Below, piece after piece: positions 7,983 through 15,156 of a stretch of 19,839 bases of DNA (positions are counted from its first letter, which is position 1; each line of letters begins with the position of its first letter). The notes beneath the pieces are model-generated. The model searched no databases. It saw only the letters and a program-made list of their open reading frames with translations, and had not been told where the DNA came from. The stretch comes from SLFT01 sp964493075 (GTDB lineage Bacteria; Hydrogenedentota; Hydrogenedentia; Hydrogenedentales; CAITNO01). Made by a program: the position numbers and the translations under genes. The stretch spans positions 1 to 19,839 of the forward strand of contig CAZBNU010000064.1 of assembly GCA_964493075.1 (NCBI GenBank), read 5' to 3'.

Positions 7983-8315
7983 TTAAGCGTTGCCTCACTG
8001 CAAGAGTAATGCATTCATACATAGGTTGGGAGCAACCGTGGTTGACTTGACGCCTTGTGCTGCTCACAGCAGTCGTGACGGGAACCGACGGCGGGTCTTG
8101 ACAAACTGGCCTAACTATACGGCTTGTAAACTCAACTTTGCAACTAAACCCACTCAGTCCGTTAATTGTTGCCCCGTTTCCGATATGTGCTATACTCTCG
8201 GGGCATCTGGCGAAAACTGTCTTCGCTGAACATGGCGTGTTCTCCGTTGGCGTTTTTGGTCAGCACTTTGACAGCACCGTTTTCAGGCACGCCTAAACCG
8301 TTGAGGAGAATTGAC
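7983..8315. other. 333-base intergenic region between divergent genes
   Basis: It separates the Cache sensor (-) from the isomerase (+). I see a small inverted repeat GGTTG-GGAG-CAACC (8024-8037), a good promoter for the isomerase (8169-8196), and about 110 bases of leader. A TTGACA at 8098-8103 has no -10 at a workable distance. The leader read on the minus strand is open and codon-like (see findings), but no gene is called. I found no promoter I trust for the sensor. Confidence 0.6.
8169..8196 (+). promoter_or_regulatory. extended -10 promoter of the isomerase gene
   Basis: TTGCCC (8169-8174), a 16-base spacer and TATACT (8191-8196) preceded by TG at 8188-8189. The site is bracketed by GCCCCG (8171-8176) and CGGGGC (8199-8204), a perfect 6-base inverted repeat that runs from the -35 to the start point and might be an operator. 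The leader to the ATG at 8316 would be about 110 bases. Confidence 0.5.
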
Positions 8316-9149
8316 ATGGATATTGGTATGTTGACGACGCCCCTTTCCAATTACTCGTTGGAGGAGGTTTGCGAACTAATCGAGGACTCTTTCATAGACT
8401 CACTCGAAATTCCCGCACATCCCGGCAGCCCCCACATTGATGCTGCAAAACTGACGAAGAAGCGTTGCAACGAAGTGCTGGCGTTGATGGATGATACGAT
8501 GCTCGATATCAGTTCTCTTTGTTATTACACCTGCGATATCAGCGTACCCAAGAAAATACGTGCGACGCAGGCTGCAGCAAAAAAGGTTATTGACGCGGCG
8601 GCAGCCCTGAATGTGCCGGTAGTCTGCATGTTGACCGGATTCCCCACGGAAGGCATGAGTAAACTTGAAACCATCGAAAAGGTATTGCCCGGCGCATTCA
8701 AACCCATCCTGGAACATGCGCGCAAAAAGGATATCAAGATTGCCGTTGAAAACTGGTTCCAGACCTGCCTGCAGGGGATAGACACCTTTGAAGCATTGTT
8801 TGAAGCCATCCCGGATGAGAACTTCGGTTTGAATTACGACCCATCCCATCTGGTGCATCAGGGCTGCGACCATATCGCTCCGCTCAGCATGTTTAAGGAT
8901 CGCATCTTCCATACCCATGCAAAGGATACATTGATTGATCAGGCGAAACGCGCCCATGCCGGCATTTATGCCGACGGCTGGTGGCGCTACGTCATCCCCG
9001 GATACGGCTGCATCAACTGGGGCGAGTATATTGGTCACTTGCGCCGCATCGGCTACGACGGCGTGTTGAGCATTGAGCACGAAGATGCCTCCTTTGATGA
9101 GTTGGCTGGTTTCTTCTTTGGCTCAAACCATCTGGCGGGTTTCTGTTAA
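8316..9149 (+). CDS. sugar phosphate isomerase/epimerase-like TIM barrel
   Basis: A 277-residue cytoplasmic protein of the xylose isomerase-like TIM-barrel superfamily (AP endonuclease 2 fold), whose members isomerise or epimerise sugars, inositols or hydroxypyruvate. The expected metal-binding positions are visible: E145 in VENW, D175 and H178 in DPSHL, H201 in HTHAKD, and E254 in SIEHED. The spacing of these motifs is typical of the family, but the substrate cannot be read from sequence. The ATG at 8316 is chosen because GAGGAGA precedes it (8303-8309); an in-frame extension to 8166 would overlap the promoter. The gene stands alone, with its own promoter and a large inverted repeat after its stop. 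Confidence 0.88.
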   Translation: MDIGMLTTPLSNYSLEEVCELIEDSFIDSLEIPAHPGSPHIDAAKLTKKRCNEVLALMDDTMLDISSLCYYTCDISVPKKIRATQAAAKKVIDAAAALNVPVVCMLTGFPTEGMSKLETIEKVLPGAFKPILEHARKKDIKIAVENWFQTCLQGIDTFEALFEAIPDENFGLNYDPSHLVHQGCDHIAPLSMFKDRIFHTHAKDTLIDQAKRAHAGIYADGWWRYVIPGYGCINWGEYIGHLRRIGYDGVLSIEHEDASFDELAGFFFGSNHLAGFC

Positions 9150-9179
9150 GCTGGATGGAACATCCAAAATAACGAAGCC

Positions 9180-9270
9180 GTCTCACCGTCATTGCGAGGT
9201 ACGAAGCAATCTAAACTTGCACGGCAGCCTGTGAGACAATGGGATTGCTTCGTGCCTCGCAATGACGGTG
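9180..9270. repeat. MITE-like inverted repeat of the CGTCATTGCGAGG type
   Basis: Arms 9184-9211 and 9243-9270 (28 bases each) are inverted copies with one mismatch; the outer part reads CACCGTCATTGCGAGG and the inner part ACGAAGCAATC. The 31-base centre carries GTGAGAC (9231-9237), which also pairs with GTCTCAC at 9180-9186, an alternative fold. From memory, very similar CGTCATTGCGAGG...CGAAGCAATC palindromes occur in many copies in unrelated phyla. It has no coding capacity and lies 30 bases after the isomerase stop, so it may also act as an mRNA 3' end. Confidence 0.75.
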
Positions 9271-9307
9271 TGTGTAGTTTTAAAATAATGTAATTGAGAT
9301 GCGAAAC

Positions 9308-9385
9308 GATTTGGATTTAGATTTGGATTTGGATTTCGACATAGACTTCGTGAAAGAAGTCAAAATCGTAATCCAAATCGAAATC
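9308..9385. repeat. hexamer array arranged as an inverted repeat
   Basis: Five hexamers GATTTG, GATTTA, GATTTG, GATTTG, GATTTC fill 9308-9337. The opposite orientation fills 9362-9385 (minus strand: GATTTC, GATTTG, GATTAC, GATTTT). Between them is a perfect 6-base hairpin GACTTC-GTGAAA-GAAGTC (9344-9361), and the two arrays are in the same hexamer phase on either side of it. It lies about 60 bases upstream of gpmA. It shares the hexamer unit with 5901-5940. Confidence 0.65.
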
Positions 9386-9447
9386 GTAAAAAATTTGTGA
9401 TGTTGACTTGTAGTGGTTAATCGTAGTGTCTATGAAGGAGAAATGTA

Positions 9448-10194
9448 ATGCATCAATTGGTTTTGATCCGGCATGGTCAGAGCACCTGGAATCTGGACAA
9501 CCGTTTTACGGGCTGGACAGATGTGGATTTGAGTGAACAGGGCAACCGTGAAGCCCAGGAAGCAGGGAAAGTACTGCGTGCCGAAGGCTTCGAGTTTGAC
9601 TTGGTGTATACCTCGGTGCTGAAACGGGCCATCCGCACCATGTGGCATGTGTTGTCCGAACTGGACCAGATGTGGCTGCCGGTAGTGCGCGACTGGCGTT
9701 TGAATGAACGTCACTATGGTGCGCTACAGGGATTGAACAAGTCCGAAACAGCAGCCAAGCATGGCGAGGAACAGGTCAAAATATGGCGCCGTTCCTATGA
9801 TATTCCACCACCGCCGCTGGAAGCGGATGATGAACGCAATGCTGCCCACGACCGCCGCTATGCCGGTCTTAAGCCGGAGGACATTCCCCTCACGGAAAGC
9901 CTGAAAGAAACCGTGGCGCGGTTCGTACCCTACTGGGAAAATGTGATTGCGCCCGATGTGCAGTCCGGAAAGCGCGTCCTTATCGTAGCCCACGGCAACA
10001 GCCTGCGCGCACTGGTAAAGTATCTCGATGAAATCTCGGAAGAAGATATTATCGGCTTGAATATCCCCACCGGCATTCCGCTGGTGTATGATCTGGACGA
10101 CTCCCTGAAACCGATTGGCCATCGCTATCTGGGCGACCCCGAAGCGATCCGTAAGGCGGCTGAAGCGGTTGCCAATCAAGGCAAGGCCAAGTAA
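9448..10194 (+). CDS. gpmA: 2,3-bisphosphoglycerate-dependent phosphoglycerate mutase
   Basis: Interconverts 3-phosphoglycerate and 2-phosphoglycerate in glycolysis and gluconeogenesis. The 248-residue length matches the dPGM family. The phosphohistidine motif LIRHGQSTWN (RHG at 8-10) starts the protein, and NRFTGWTDVDLSEQG, TSVLKRAIRT and RDWRLNERHYGALQG are hallmark segments. The second catalytic histidine is in VAHGNSLRALVKYL, and the C-terminal NIPTGIPLVYDLD is conserved. The start is supported by AAGGAG seven bases upstream (9435-9440). The next gene starts 30 bases after its stop, so the two are probably cotranscribed. I did not find a promoter I trust between the hexamer array and the start. 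Confidence 0.97.
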   Translation: MHQLVLIRHGQSTWNLDNRFTGWTDVDLSEQGNREAQEAGKVLRAEGFEFDLVYTSVLKRAIRTMWHVLSELDQMWLPVVRDWRLNERHYGALQGLNKSETAAKHGEEQVKIWRRSYDIPPPPLEADDERNAAHDRRYAGLKPEDIPLTESLKETVARFVPYWENVIAPDVQSGKRVLIVAHGNSLRALVKYLDEISEEDIIGLNIPTGIPLVYDLDDSLKPIGHRYLGDPEAIRKAAEAVANQGKAK

Positions 10195-10224
10195 CCAGCA
10201 ACAAAAATTCTGGAGATACAAATC

Positions 10225-10620
10225 ATGGCAACAGGTACTTTTGCTGGCGTTATCAACTGCATGGATGGACGCACCCAGGAGCCGGTCAATGCATATCTGA
10301 AAGAAAAGTTTGGTGTGGATTATGTGGATGCCATAACGGAGCCGGGCCCCATCAAACTGTTGGCGGAGAACACCGATCCTCGCGTTGAGAGCATCAAGAC
10401 CCGCTGCGACATTTCCCTGAACAATCATCATGGAGTCGGGCTTGCTGTGGTCAGCCATTACGACTGTGCTGGCAACCCGGTGGACAAGGATACGCAACTG
10501 GTGCAGCTGGCGGCATCTCTTAAGCTGCTGCGCTCCTGGTATCCGACCACTCCCCTTTATGGCTTGTGGGTGGATGAACATTGGCAGGTGACGGAAATTT
10601 CCGCAGACGTTCCTGCATAA
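10225..10620 (+). CDS. small beta-carbonic-anhydrase-like protein
   Basis: A 131-residue cytoplasmic protein with the zinc site and catalytic dyad pattern of beta-class carbonic anhydrases: C12, D14 and R16 in NCMDGR, and H78 and C81 in SHYDCAGNP. The segment GVDYVDAITEPGPIKLL is conserved in a compact group of such proteins found in archaea and anaerobic bacteria, usually annotated as carbonic anhydrase-like or hypothetical. It is much shorter than classic beta enzymes (about 200-220 residues), and the helices around the zinc site are reduced. Reversible CO2 hydration is inference. GGAG at 10212-10215 precedes the ATG. It follows gpmA by 30 bases and may share its transcript. Confidence 0.72.
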   Translation: MATGTFAGVINCMDGRTQEPVNAYLKEKFGVDYVDAITEPGPIKLLAENTDPRVESIKTRCDISLNNHHGVGLAVVSHYDCAGNPVDKDTQLVQLAASLKLLRSWYPTTPLYGLWVDEHWQVTEISADVPA

Positions 10621-10684
10621 AGAATAAACACGACGCCTGGCAAACAATTTCACCGCATCGAATCGGGAATAGCAGGTGACACGG

Positions 10685-12775
10685 ATGACCACGAATAACA
10701 GAACCGGCTGGGGCATTTATTTTGCCCTCGCCGTTGTTCTGTTTGTCGGGTTTATACTTAGGTTTTTCTACCTGGCCGAAAATTCAAACGCACCTGACTT
10801 TACTGCGCCCATACTCGACCCTCAGTTAAATGATTATTGGGCGCGCGCCTTGGTCACCGGCGACTGGACGCCGCCGCCCCATGCCCCTGATCCGCAAATA
10901 CGTACCACGCCTTACGGCAGGCCACCCGCCTATCCGTGGCTGCTTGCAGGCATTTACGCCGTCAGCAGGGGTAGTTATTTCGCACCCCGCGTCCTGCAGA
11001 TGTTTGTGGGTCTCCTGAATATTGTGCTGGTCTTTCTGCTTGGCCGCCGTCTTTTCTCTGCTGCCAGCGGGGTGGTCGCCGCAGGGTTGTACGCGGTATA
11101 TTGGGCCGCCGTTTATTTTGAAGGAGAACTGAACTCCCCTGTCTGGGAAGTGTTTCTGGGACTTGGTCTGCTCCTGTGGTTGTTGCGCTGGGAAAAGCAG
11201 GGACGACTGTTGTGGCTTTTCCCGGCGGGCATTTTTCTGGGCCTCTATGCCTTGATGCGACCGAATATGTTACTGCCGGGCGTATTCCTAAGCGCTTGGA
11301 TTTTTTACGTGGGGTACAAGCACTCTGGCAACTTACATAAAGCAATGCTACACAGCGGCATCCTTGTCATCGCCTGCATCCTCACCATCACCCCCGCCCT
11401 GATTCGTAATGTTGTGGTTGCCGATGAATTCGTGCTGATTTCCTATTACGGCGGCATCAACGCCTACATCGGCAACAACGAAGAAGCAGAAGGGGTGTCG
11501 CCAACAGTGCCCGACCTGTATGAAATCTCCGGCTTGGATCGCTGGAATTGTTTTACTTACCCTGCCGTGGTGAAAGGGCTTGGAAAACATCTTGGAAAAC
11601 AGGAGTTCGGCTATGCCGATGCGTCCCGTTATTTTTATGGGCGGGCGATTGACTTCTGGAAAAACGAGCCGCTGCAAGCAGTGCAACTGACATTGCGCAA
11701 GGCATGGCTGTTCTGGGGACCGCACGAAATATCGGACAGTAAGGTCATCCACTATGAACATACCTTTTATCCGATACTGCGCTGGCTTCCGGGATTCTCG
11801 CTTATGTTTTCGCTCTCATTGCTGGGCGCGTTTCTTCTCTGGTTGCGCAACAAACCTAAAACAATGGCAGATAACAGGGTTTCCCTTGTGGCCGTTTATA
11901 TCGCCGCCTATTTCTTTTCCGTTCTTCCCTTCTTTATCTCTGGTAGATATCGCTTTCCCATAACGCCATTTCTGATTCTTTTTGCGGGTTATGCAGTGAT
12001 ACAACTGTGGGAATTTTCCCGCCGGCACTATTACAAACAGGCCGCCGCTATCGTCCTGGCAGGCATTGCCCTCTACGCGCTTGTTTCGTATCCGCTCATT
12101 CCCTATACCCCCGACCTGTCCACCTGGTATTATCATCGCGGCATGGCGTATGCGGAGGGAGAAGAAGCAACGGATGCTTTTTTGCAGGCCGTTGATGTTG
12201 ACCCGGAAAACGATGAGGCGTGGCTGCATCTGGGTTATGAATATGCGCGCCAGGGTCATAATGAAACCGCCACGACATGTTATATGAATGCAGTCAAAGC
12301 CAATCCCAACAATGTGTACGCACAGAATAATCTTGGTTACGAGTATTTCAGGCTAGGACAATTCGAGGAGGCCATAGCCCATTACCGACTGGCGCTGGAA
12401 CGACAGCCGGAGTATACCCTCGCGCTAAACAACCTGGGCAATGCGCTGCTGGAACTGAAGCGGTTTGAAGAGGCCCTTGAACAGTTTGAACAGGTGCTAA
12501 GCATCAATCCGGATGATCCCCACGCCCGGTATAACATGGGCAATGTGTATCTCAAGCAGGAAAAGTACGAGGCGGCAGCACTGCACTACCAGCAGGCCTT
12601 CGAGCAACACCCGGATAATCCCGATATTGCAAATAATCTGGGGTATGCTCTGATGAGCATGGGCAACCTCGAAGAAGCGCTTCCCTGGTTCGAAAAGGCC
12701 CTTGCCCTGAATCCGGAGCATTCTCTTGCCTGCGCTAACCGGGCGACTCTTTCCGAAAAAATAAGCGAACGGTAA
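10685..12775 (+). CDS. GT-C (ArnT/PMT-like) glycosyltransferase fused to TPR repeats
   Basis: A 696-residue membrane protein. Residues to about 470 form a polytopic GT-C glycosyltransferase core of the family 39/83 type, with many membrane spans and a first outer loop containing ILDPQLNDYW, typical of enzymes that use polyprenyl-phosphate sugars at the outer face of the membrane. FISGRYRFPITPFLILFAGYA near the end of the membrane part is also typical. From about residue 480 to the end there are six TPR units, such as AQNNLGYEYFRLGQFEEAI and ALNNLGNALLELKRFEEAL, probably facing the periplasm and binding a protein partner. The ATG at 10685 is preferred over a GTG at 10676, since AGGTGA (10674-10679) can serve as its ribosome-binding site. 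The substrate is unknown. It may be the third gene of the gpmA unit, 64 bases after the carbonic anhydrase gene. Confidence 0.85.
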   Translation: MTTNNRTGWGIYFALAVVLFVGFILRFFYLAENSNAPDFTAPILDPQLNDYWARALVTGDWTPPPHAPDPQIRTTPYGRPPAYPWLLAGIYAVSRGSYFAPRVLQMFVGLLNIVLVFLLGRRLFSAASGVVAAGLYAVYWAAVYFEGELNSPVWEVFLGLGLLLWLLRWEKQGRLLWLFPAGIFLGLYALMRPNMLLPGVFLSAWIFYVGYKHSGNLHKAMLHSGILVIACILTITPALIRNVVVADEFVLISYYGGINAYIGNNEEAEGVSPTVPDLYEISGLDRWNCFTYPAVVKGLGKHLGKQEFGYADASRYFYGRAIDFWKNEPLQAVQLTLRKAWLFWGPHEISDSKVIHYEHTFYPILRWLPGFSLMFSLSLLGAFLLWLRNKPKTMADNRVSLVAVYIAAYFFSVLPFFISGRYRFPITPFLILFAGYAVIQLWEFSRRHYYKQAAAIVLAGIALYALVSYPLIPYTPDLSTWYYHRGMAYAEGEEATDAFLQAVDVDPENDEAWLHLGYEYARQGHNETATTCYMNAVKANPNNVYAQNNLGYEYFRLGQFEEAIAHYRLALERQPEYTLALNNLGNALLELKRFEEALEQFEQVLSINPDDPHARYNMGNVYLKQEKYEAAALHYQQAFEQHPDNPDIANNLGYALMSMGNLEEALPWFEKALALNPEHSLACANRATLSEKISER

Positions 12776-12840
12776 AACACAGACGAGGTGTACACCCCCG
12801 CCAGCAATGGGAAGAGGAAATAAAATTTCAGGAGCAAGTG

Positions 12841-12865
12841 CGTGACGAAATCCAATTTCGTCACG
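12841..12865. other. perfect 11-pair hairpin between convergent genes
   Basis: CGTGACGAAAT and ATTTCGTCACG are perfect inverted arms around a 3-base CCA loop, in the 171-base gap between the glycosyltransferase (+) and the oxidoreductase (-). No T run follows on either strand, so it is not a standard intrinsic terminator, but its place fits a transcript end. A 10-base palindrome GGTGTACACC lies at 12787-12796 in the same gap. Confidence 0.6.
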
Positions 12866-12946
12866 AGCCGAAGACAGGTGAGACGAATGGGATTCAGAGA
12901 CGTAACCCCTGGCGCAATAGGTGGTGTTCAAGGTCCGCACCTGGGA

Positions 12947-14254
12947 TTATGCCGTCCAATCGCGTTCCGGACGTCGGCGCAACCGGTTGGCTTCATCGTC
13001 ATTGATGAATGCTTCGTTTACGGGGTCGAGTTCCAGTTTGCGTTTGAGCATCCAGGAAAGGGCTGCTGCGTGGCAGGCGATGTGGGAATGGCGCATTACC
13101 TCTGCGTTGGCTGCTGTGGGCTTGCGCGATTTGATGCAATCAAGGAAGTTTCTGGAATGGGCTTGCACATCCAGGCCTGAACCGCTTTCGGGCAGTGCGG
13201 GCAGTTCCTGTTTGAGCGTGTCGGGATACACCTCGATACCGCCACTGTCGCCCACTTCAACCCAGCCTTCGTCGCCTTCAAAACGTACAGGGCACGTGCC
13301 CAATTCCTGAATCCAGCCGGGACGCTTATCGAAAGGCGTTTCCAGAAAATGGATCACCATCCTGACGCCATTGGCGTAAATGGCTGTGATCTCTTTTTTG
13401 CCTGGATCAAAGGAGATGGGCATGGTGTCATCGGCTTTGTTGGCCCACTGACAGAGGTCCAGGGTGTGTGCGCCCCAGTCCAGCAAGCGCGCGCCCGACT
13501 CGAAGTCGTAGTGTGCACGCCAGCCTCCCTTCACGTATTCGCTGTTATACAAGCGCCAGGGCGCGGGACCCAGCCACAGGTTCCAATCAACCACCTCCGG
13601 GGCAGGCGTCGGCTCACCGGGCAACCAGGCTGTCTTGATCTCAGGAACGTAAACGCTGGCATGGAGCGTATGAATCCTGCCGAGTTTGCCCGAGTGTGCC
13701 AGTTCGATGGCCTGCTGGAAGTTGGCGACACTGCGCCGCTGCGTACCGGCTTGAAAGACGCGGCCTGTGCGCTTGATGGTCTCTGCCAAGTCCTGACAAT
13801 TGCCGATAGTCAGACCACAGGGTTTTTCGCTGTATACATCCTTGCCCGCTTCTGCTGCTAGAATCGAAGCCGGAGAATGCCAGCGGTCTCCTGTGGCGAT
13901 CAGCACGGCGTCAATATCTTTTCGCTCCAGCAGTTCACGAAAGTCGCGATACAAAACGCAATCGGTGTTGCCGTAATGCCGGTCCACAAATTCCTTAGCG
14001 GCGTCGCGGCGGCTTGCCTGCACATCTGACATGGCAATGCACTGCACATCCGGCTGGCGGATCAGTTGCGGCAGCACATACCGACAGCGCGGCCCCATCC
14101 CGATAACACCCAGCGTCACCCGCTCGCTCGGGGCGGCGACTCCCTTTTTCCCTAACGCGCTGGCGGGAACGATCCAGGGAAGCGAAATCGCAGCCGTTGA
14201 GACGACTGTGTTGGTAATGAATTTACGGCGTGTGGTAGTGAAATCGTTTTTCAT
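12947..14254 (-). CDS. Tat-exported Gfo/Idh/MocA family oxidoreductase
   Basis: A 435-residue NAD(P)-dependent oxidoreductase of the Gfo/Idh/MocA family, predicted to be folded in the cytoplasm and exported by Tat. The N-terminus has TTRRKFI (twin arginine at 9-10), a hydrophobic segment and a likely cut after ASA near residue 33. The Rossmann motif GVIGMG is at 49-54 and the family's EKP, in YSEKPCGLTI, is at 143-145. WGAHTLDLCQW is the usual C-terminal-domain segment. The ATG at 14254 is chosen over an upstream in-frame one (14302), because the Tat signal then begins at once and GAGG lies 9 bases upstream. Such exported members are abundant in Planctomycetota and Hydrogenedentota and usually act on unknown sugars or polyols. 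It is the last gene of the minus-strand series, 78 bases after the TPR gene. Confidence 0.9.
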   Translation of the reverse strand: MKNDFTTTRRKFITNTVVSTAAISLPWIVPASALGKKGVAAPSERVTLGVIGMGPRCRYVLPQLIRQPDVQCIAMSDVQASRRDAAKEFVDRHYGNTDCVLYRDFRELLERKDIDAVLIATGDRWHSPASILAAEAGKDVYSEKPCGLTIGNCQDLAETIKRTGRVFQAGTQRRSVANFQQAIELAHSGKLGRIHTLHASVYVPEIKTAWLPGEPTPAPEVVDWNLWLGPAPWRLYNSEYVKGGWRAHYDFESGARLLDWGAHTLDLCQWANKADDTMPISFDPGKKEITAIYANGVRMVIHFLETPFDKRPGWIQELGTCPVRFEGDEGWVEVGDSGGIEVYPDTLKQELPALPESGSGLDVQAHSRNFLDCIKSRKPTAANAEVMRHSHIACHAAALSWMLKRKLELDPVNEAFINDDEANRLRRRPERDWTA

Positions 14255-14280
14255 AATGGATTTCCTCAGGTAGTATAAAA

Positions 14281-14311
14281 GGTGGGTTCCGCTACGCTTC
14301 ACCCAGCCTAC
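14281..14311. repeat. REP-like GGTGGGTTCCGCTACGCTTCACCC element
   Basis: This 31-base element in the 78-base gap between the oxidoreductase and the TPR gene reads GGTGGGTTCCGCTACGCTTC then ACCCAGCCTAC. GGTGGGT and ACCCAGCC pair imperfectly around a central GC...GC stem. From memory, GTGGGTT-CGCT-CGCT-ACCCACCCTAC elements are widespread short palindromes in many bacterial phyla. Only one copy is present in this window. Confidence 0.5.
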
Positions 14312-14332
14312 AATTCTTTAATTAGGCGCTGT

Positions 14333-15142
14333 TCATCCGTATCCTGCTTCCAGTTCCCTGTAGATGCGCAGTGGATCTGTCAAGTCGAGGGTGTAGGCGC
14401 CGAGCCATACTGTTAACAGGCAGCACCCCAATGAAAGAGCGCTAATGAGGATGATTGGCAGATACTCGTTGTGAAAGTGCTTACGTAATATCCATGTGGT
14501 CAGCAGCCATCCGGGAAAGGGGATGCAGAAAAGCACGCCGCAGATCATGGACGTAAGGAGTAACATATCGCCATTTTGCTGTTGTAATTTCGCACTGCAA
14601 TAGAAGATAAGTGTTACTTCGGTAATGACCGTCAGGACAAAAATGACCAGTAGACGCATGGGAAAAAGTGTTGGCAATGCGCCTGGCACAACAGTGTCCG
14701 CCTGCGCCAGGTAGTTCACAGCAAGCACGAAGAATGCAAGTGCCCCCGCTATCCCTATAGCGGCTGTAGCATACCATCTAGCGGGGGTATATGCCTCGCC
14801 GACAGCGACCGCTGCCTGTATATGGTTTTGCTCCTGAATGTCAAAAGTTTGTGGCAAGCCATTCCCCCTGTCTTCGTTGGCGGTCGGCGTGGTGATGAGA
14901 CGCGCCTTGAGAATGACGGCCTTGTCAAAGTGAAACTCACGAACGAGTCTGTCGCACAGGGATACTGCTTCGGCCCGCCGTTCCAGGCGTTCCAGACAAA
15001 GGGCGATGGCGTAGAGCAGTGTGGTGTTTTCAGGAAAAGGCACCGCGAGTTTCCGCAGCGCCGCCAGCGACTCTTCATACTGTCCCTGTCGGTACATGGC
15101 GTCCGCCCGCGCGAATAAATCAAGTGCTGTGTTGTTTTCCAT
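14333..15142 (-). CDS. TPR-containing membrane protein of unknown function
   Basis: A 269-residue protein. Residues 1-75 form about two TPR-like helical repeats (ARADAMYRQGQYEESLAALR and LLYAIALCLERLERRAEAV). A polar linker follows, and then four hydrophobic segments from about residue 120 to the end, which should be membrane spans: around IGIAGALAFFVLAVNYL, LLVIFVLTVITEVTLIFYC, ICGVLFCIPFPGWLLTTWIL and IILISALSLGCCLLTVWL. No enzyme motif is visible. It starts 14 bases after the stop of the FGE-like fusion with no clear ribosome-binding site, so translation is probably coupled to that gene, which points to a shared function. I do not recognise a family. Confidence 0.7.
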   Translation of the reverse strand: MENNTALDLFARADAMYRQGQYEESLAALRKLAVPFPENTTLLYAIALCLERLERRAEAVSLCDRLVREFHFDKAVILKARLITTPTANEDRGNGLPQTFDIQEQNHIQAAVAVGEAYTPARWYATAAIGIAGALAFFVLAVNYLAQADTVVPGALPTLFPMRLLVIFVLTVITEVTLIFYCSAKLQQQNGDMLLLTSMICGVLFCIPFPGWLLTTWILRKHFHNEYLPIILISALSLGCCLLTVWLGAYTLDLTDPLRIYRELEAGYG

Positions 15143-15156
15143 AAGTTGTTATTCGG

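Noticed and set aside
8098..8121. TTGACA with a nearby TATACG
   Set aside because: The spacer is only 12 bases, too short for a sigma70 promoter; a better promoter lies at 8169-8196.
9180..9385. CRISPR array
   Set aside because: The repeats are inverted pairs and short tandem hexamers without regular unique spacers, and no cas gene is present.
9403..9434. TTGACT upstream of gpmA as a promoter
   Set aside because: The best -10-like sequence (TAGTGT, 15-base spacer) is poor and lies too near the ribosome-binding site.
9724..10716. Minus-strand open frame of 330 residues
   Set aside because: It spans gpmA and the carbonic anhydrase gene on the opposite strand and shows no family features.
14272..14277. 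TATACT on the minus strand upstream of the oxidoreductase
   Set aside because: It would start transcription inside the ribosome-binding site of the gene, and no -35 is present at the right distance.
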